Shown here: in pieces, positions 39,852 to 40,146 of the stretch
How positions within the stretch are numbered: the stretch's first letter is position 1
How the letters are laid out: the number at the start of each line of letters is the position of its first letter
Position numbers and translations under genes: made by a program
DNA from: Treponema bryantii NK4A124
GTDB lineage: Bacteria; Spirochaetota; Spirochaetia; Treponematales; Treponemataceae
Length of the DNA stretch: 40,146 bases
Assembly (NCBI RefSeq): GCF_000421345.1
Contig: NZ_ATWV01000019.1
Location: forward strand, 1 to 40,146
Reading direction: 5' to 3'
Notes under the pieces: model-generated
The model's database searches: none
Told to the model about the DNA's origin: nothing
The model's input: the letters and a program-made list of their open reading frames with translations, nothing else

Positions 39852-40146
<295 letters not shown>

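Overview
The window reads as a chromosomal segment of a spirochaete, most likely a gut or rumen Treponema. This is an inference. It rests on the order rpsP, KH protein, rimM, trmD, rplS followed by a flagellar block (FliK-like, FlhB-C-like, YraN, FlgM-like), which I recall from Treponema; on an EF-P with arginine at position 32 next to its EarP rhamnosyltransferase; and on A+T-rich codon use with many lipoprotein signals. Nearly every gene is on the minus strand.

Layout. 1-325: end of an IS3-family (IS150-like) element. 392-4544: efp, earP, a zinc-ribbon protein, FlgM-like, YraN, FlhB-like and FliK-like genes. 4656-7005: rplS, trmD, rimM, khpA, rpsP. 7123-10873: polar amino-acid ABC transporter and argH. 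11024-24275: a 13-kb carbohydrate-uptake locus with two permease pairs, two solute-binding proteins (one a 1013-residue fusion), a DUF5696 protein, a Yip1-like protein and an NHL/TPR protein, but no ATPase gene. 24433-26058: PadR, DUF1700/DUF4097 and PspC module. 26233-30061: sodium-pumping oxaloacetate decarboxylase (oadGAB) with two biotinyl domains on the alpha chain. 30299-34534: a plus-strand membrane protein, dapB, an HD-GYP protein and lysC. 34751-37537: ABC-2 exporter. 37768-39583: AraC regulator and nudC. 39618-40146: 5S rRNA and the 3' end of 23S rRNA.

The most unusual feature is a dense set of dispersed palindromic elements. One family has ends GTGGTTTCGATACG and CTCAACCACC around a variable core. 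A second has ends GTCAT and ATCC/ATCTA around a variable hairpin, often as inverted pairs. They sit between genes, directly against ribosome binding sites, at stop codons and, most strikingly, several times in frame inside earP. Three genes (FliK-like, argH, HD-GYP) have a promoter -10 box only 6-7 nt before the start codon and no visible Shine-Dalgarno, which suggests leaderless mRNAs. One of these promoters takes its -35 box from the arm of the preceding gene's terminator.

Functionally, the window combines translation-quality genes (EF-P and its modifier, r-proteins, tRNA methylation), flagellar export control, sugar and amino-acid uptake, and a fermentative sodium pump. No tRNA gene or CRISPR array was seen.
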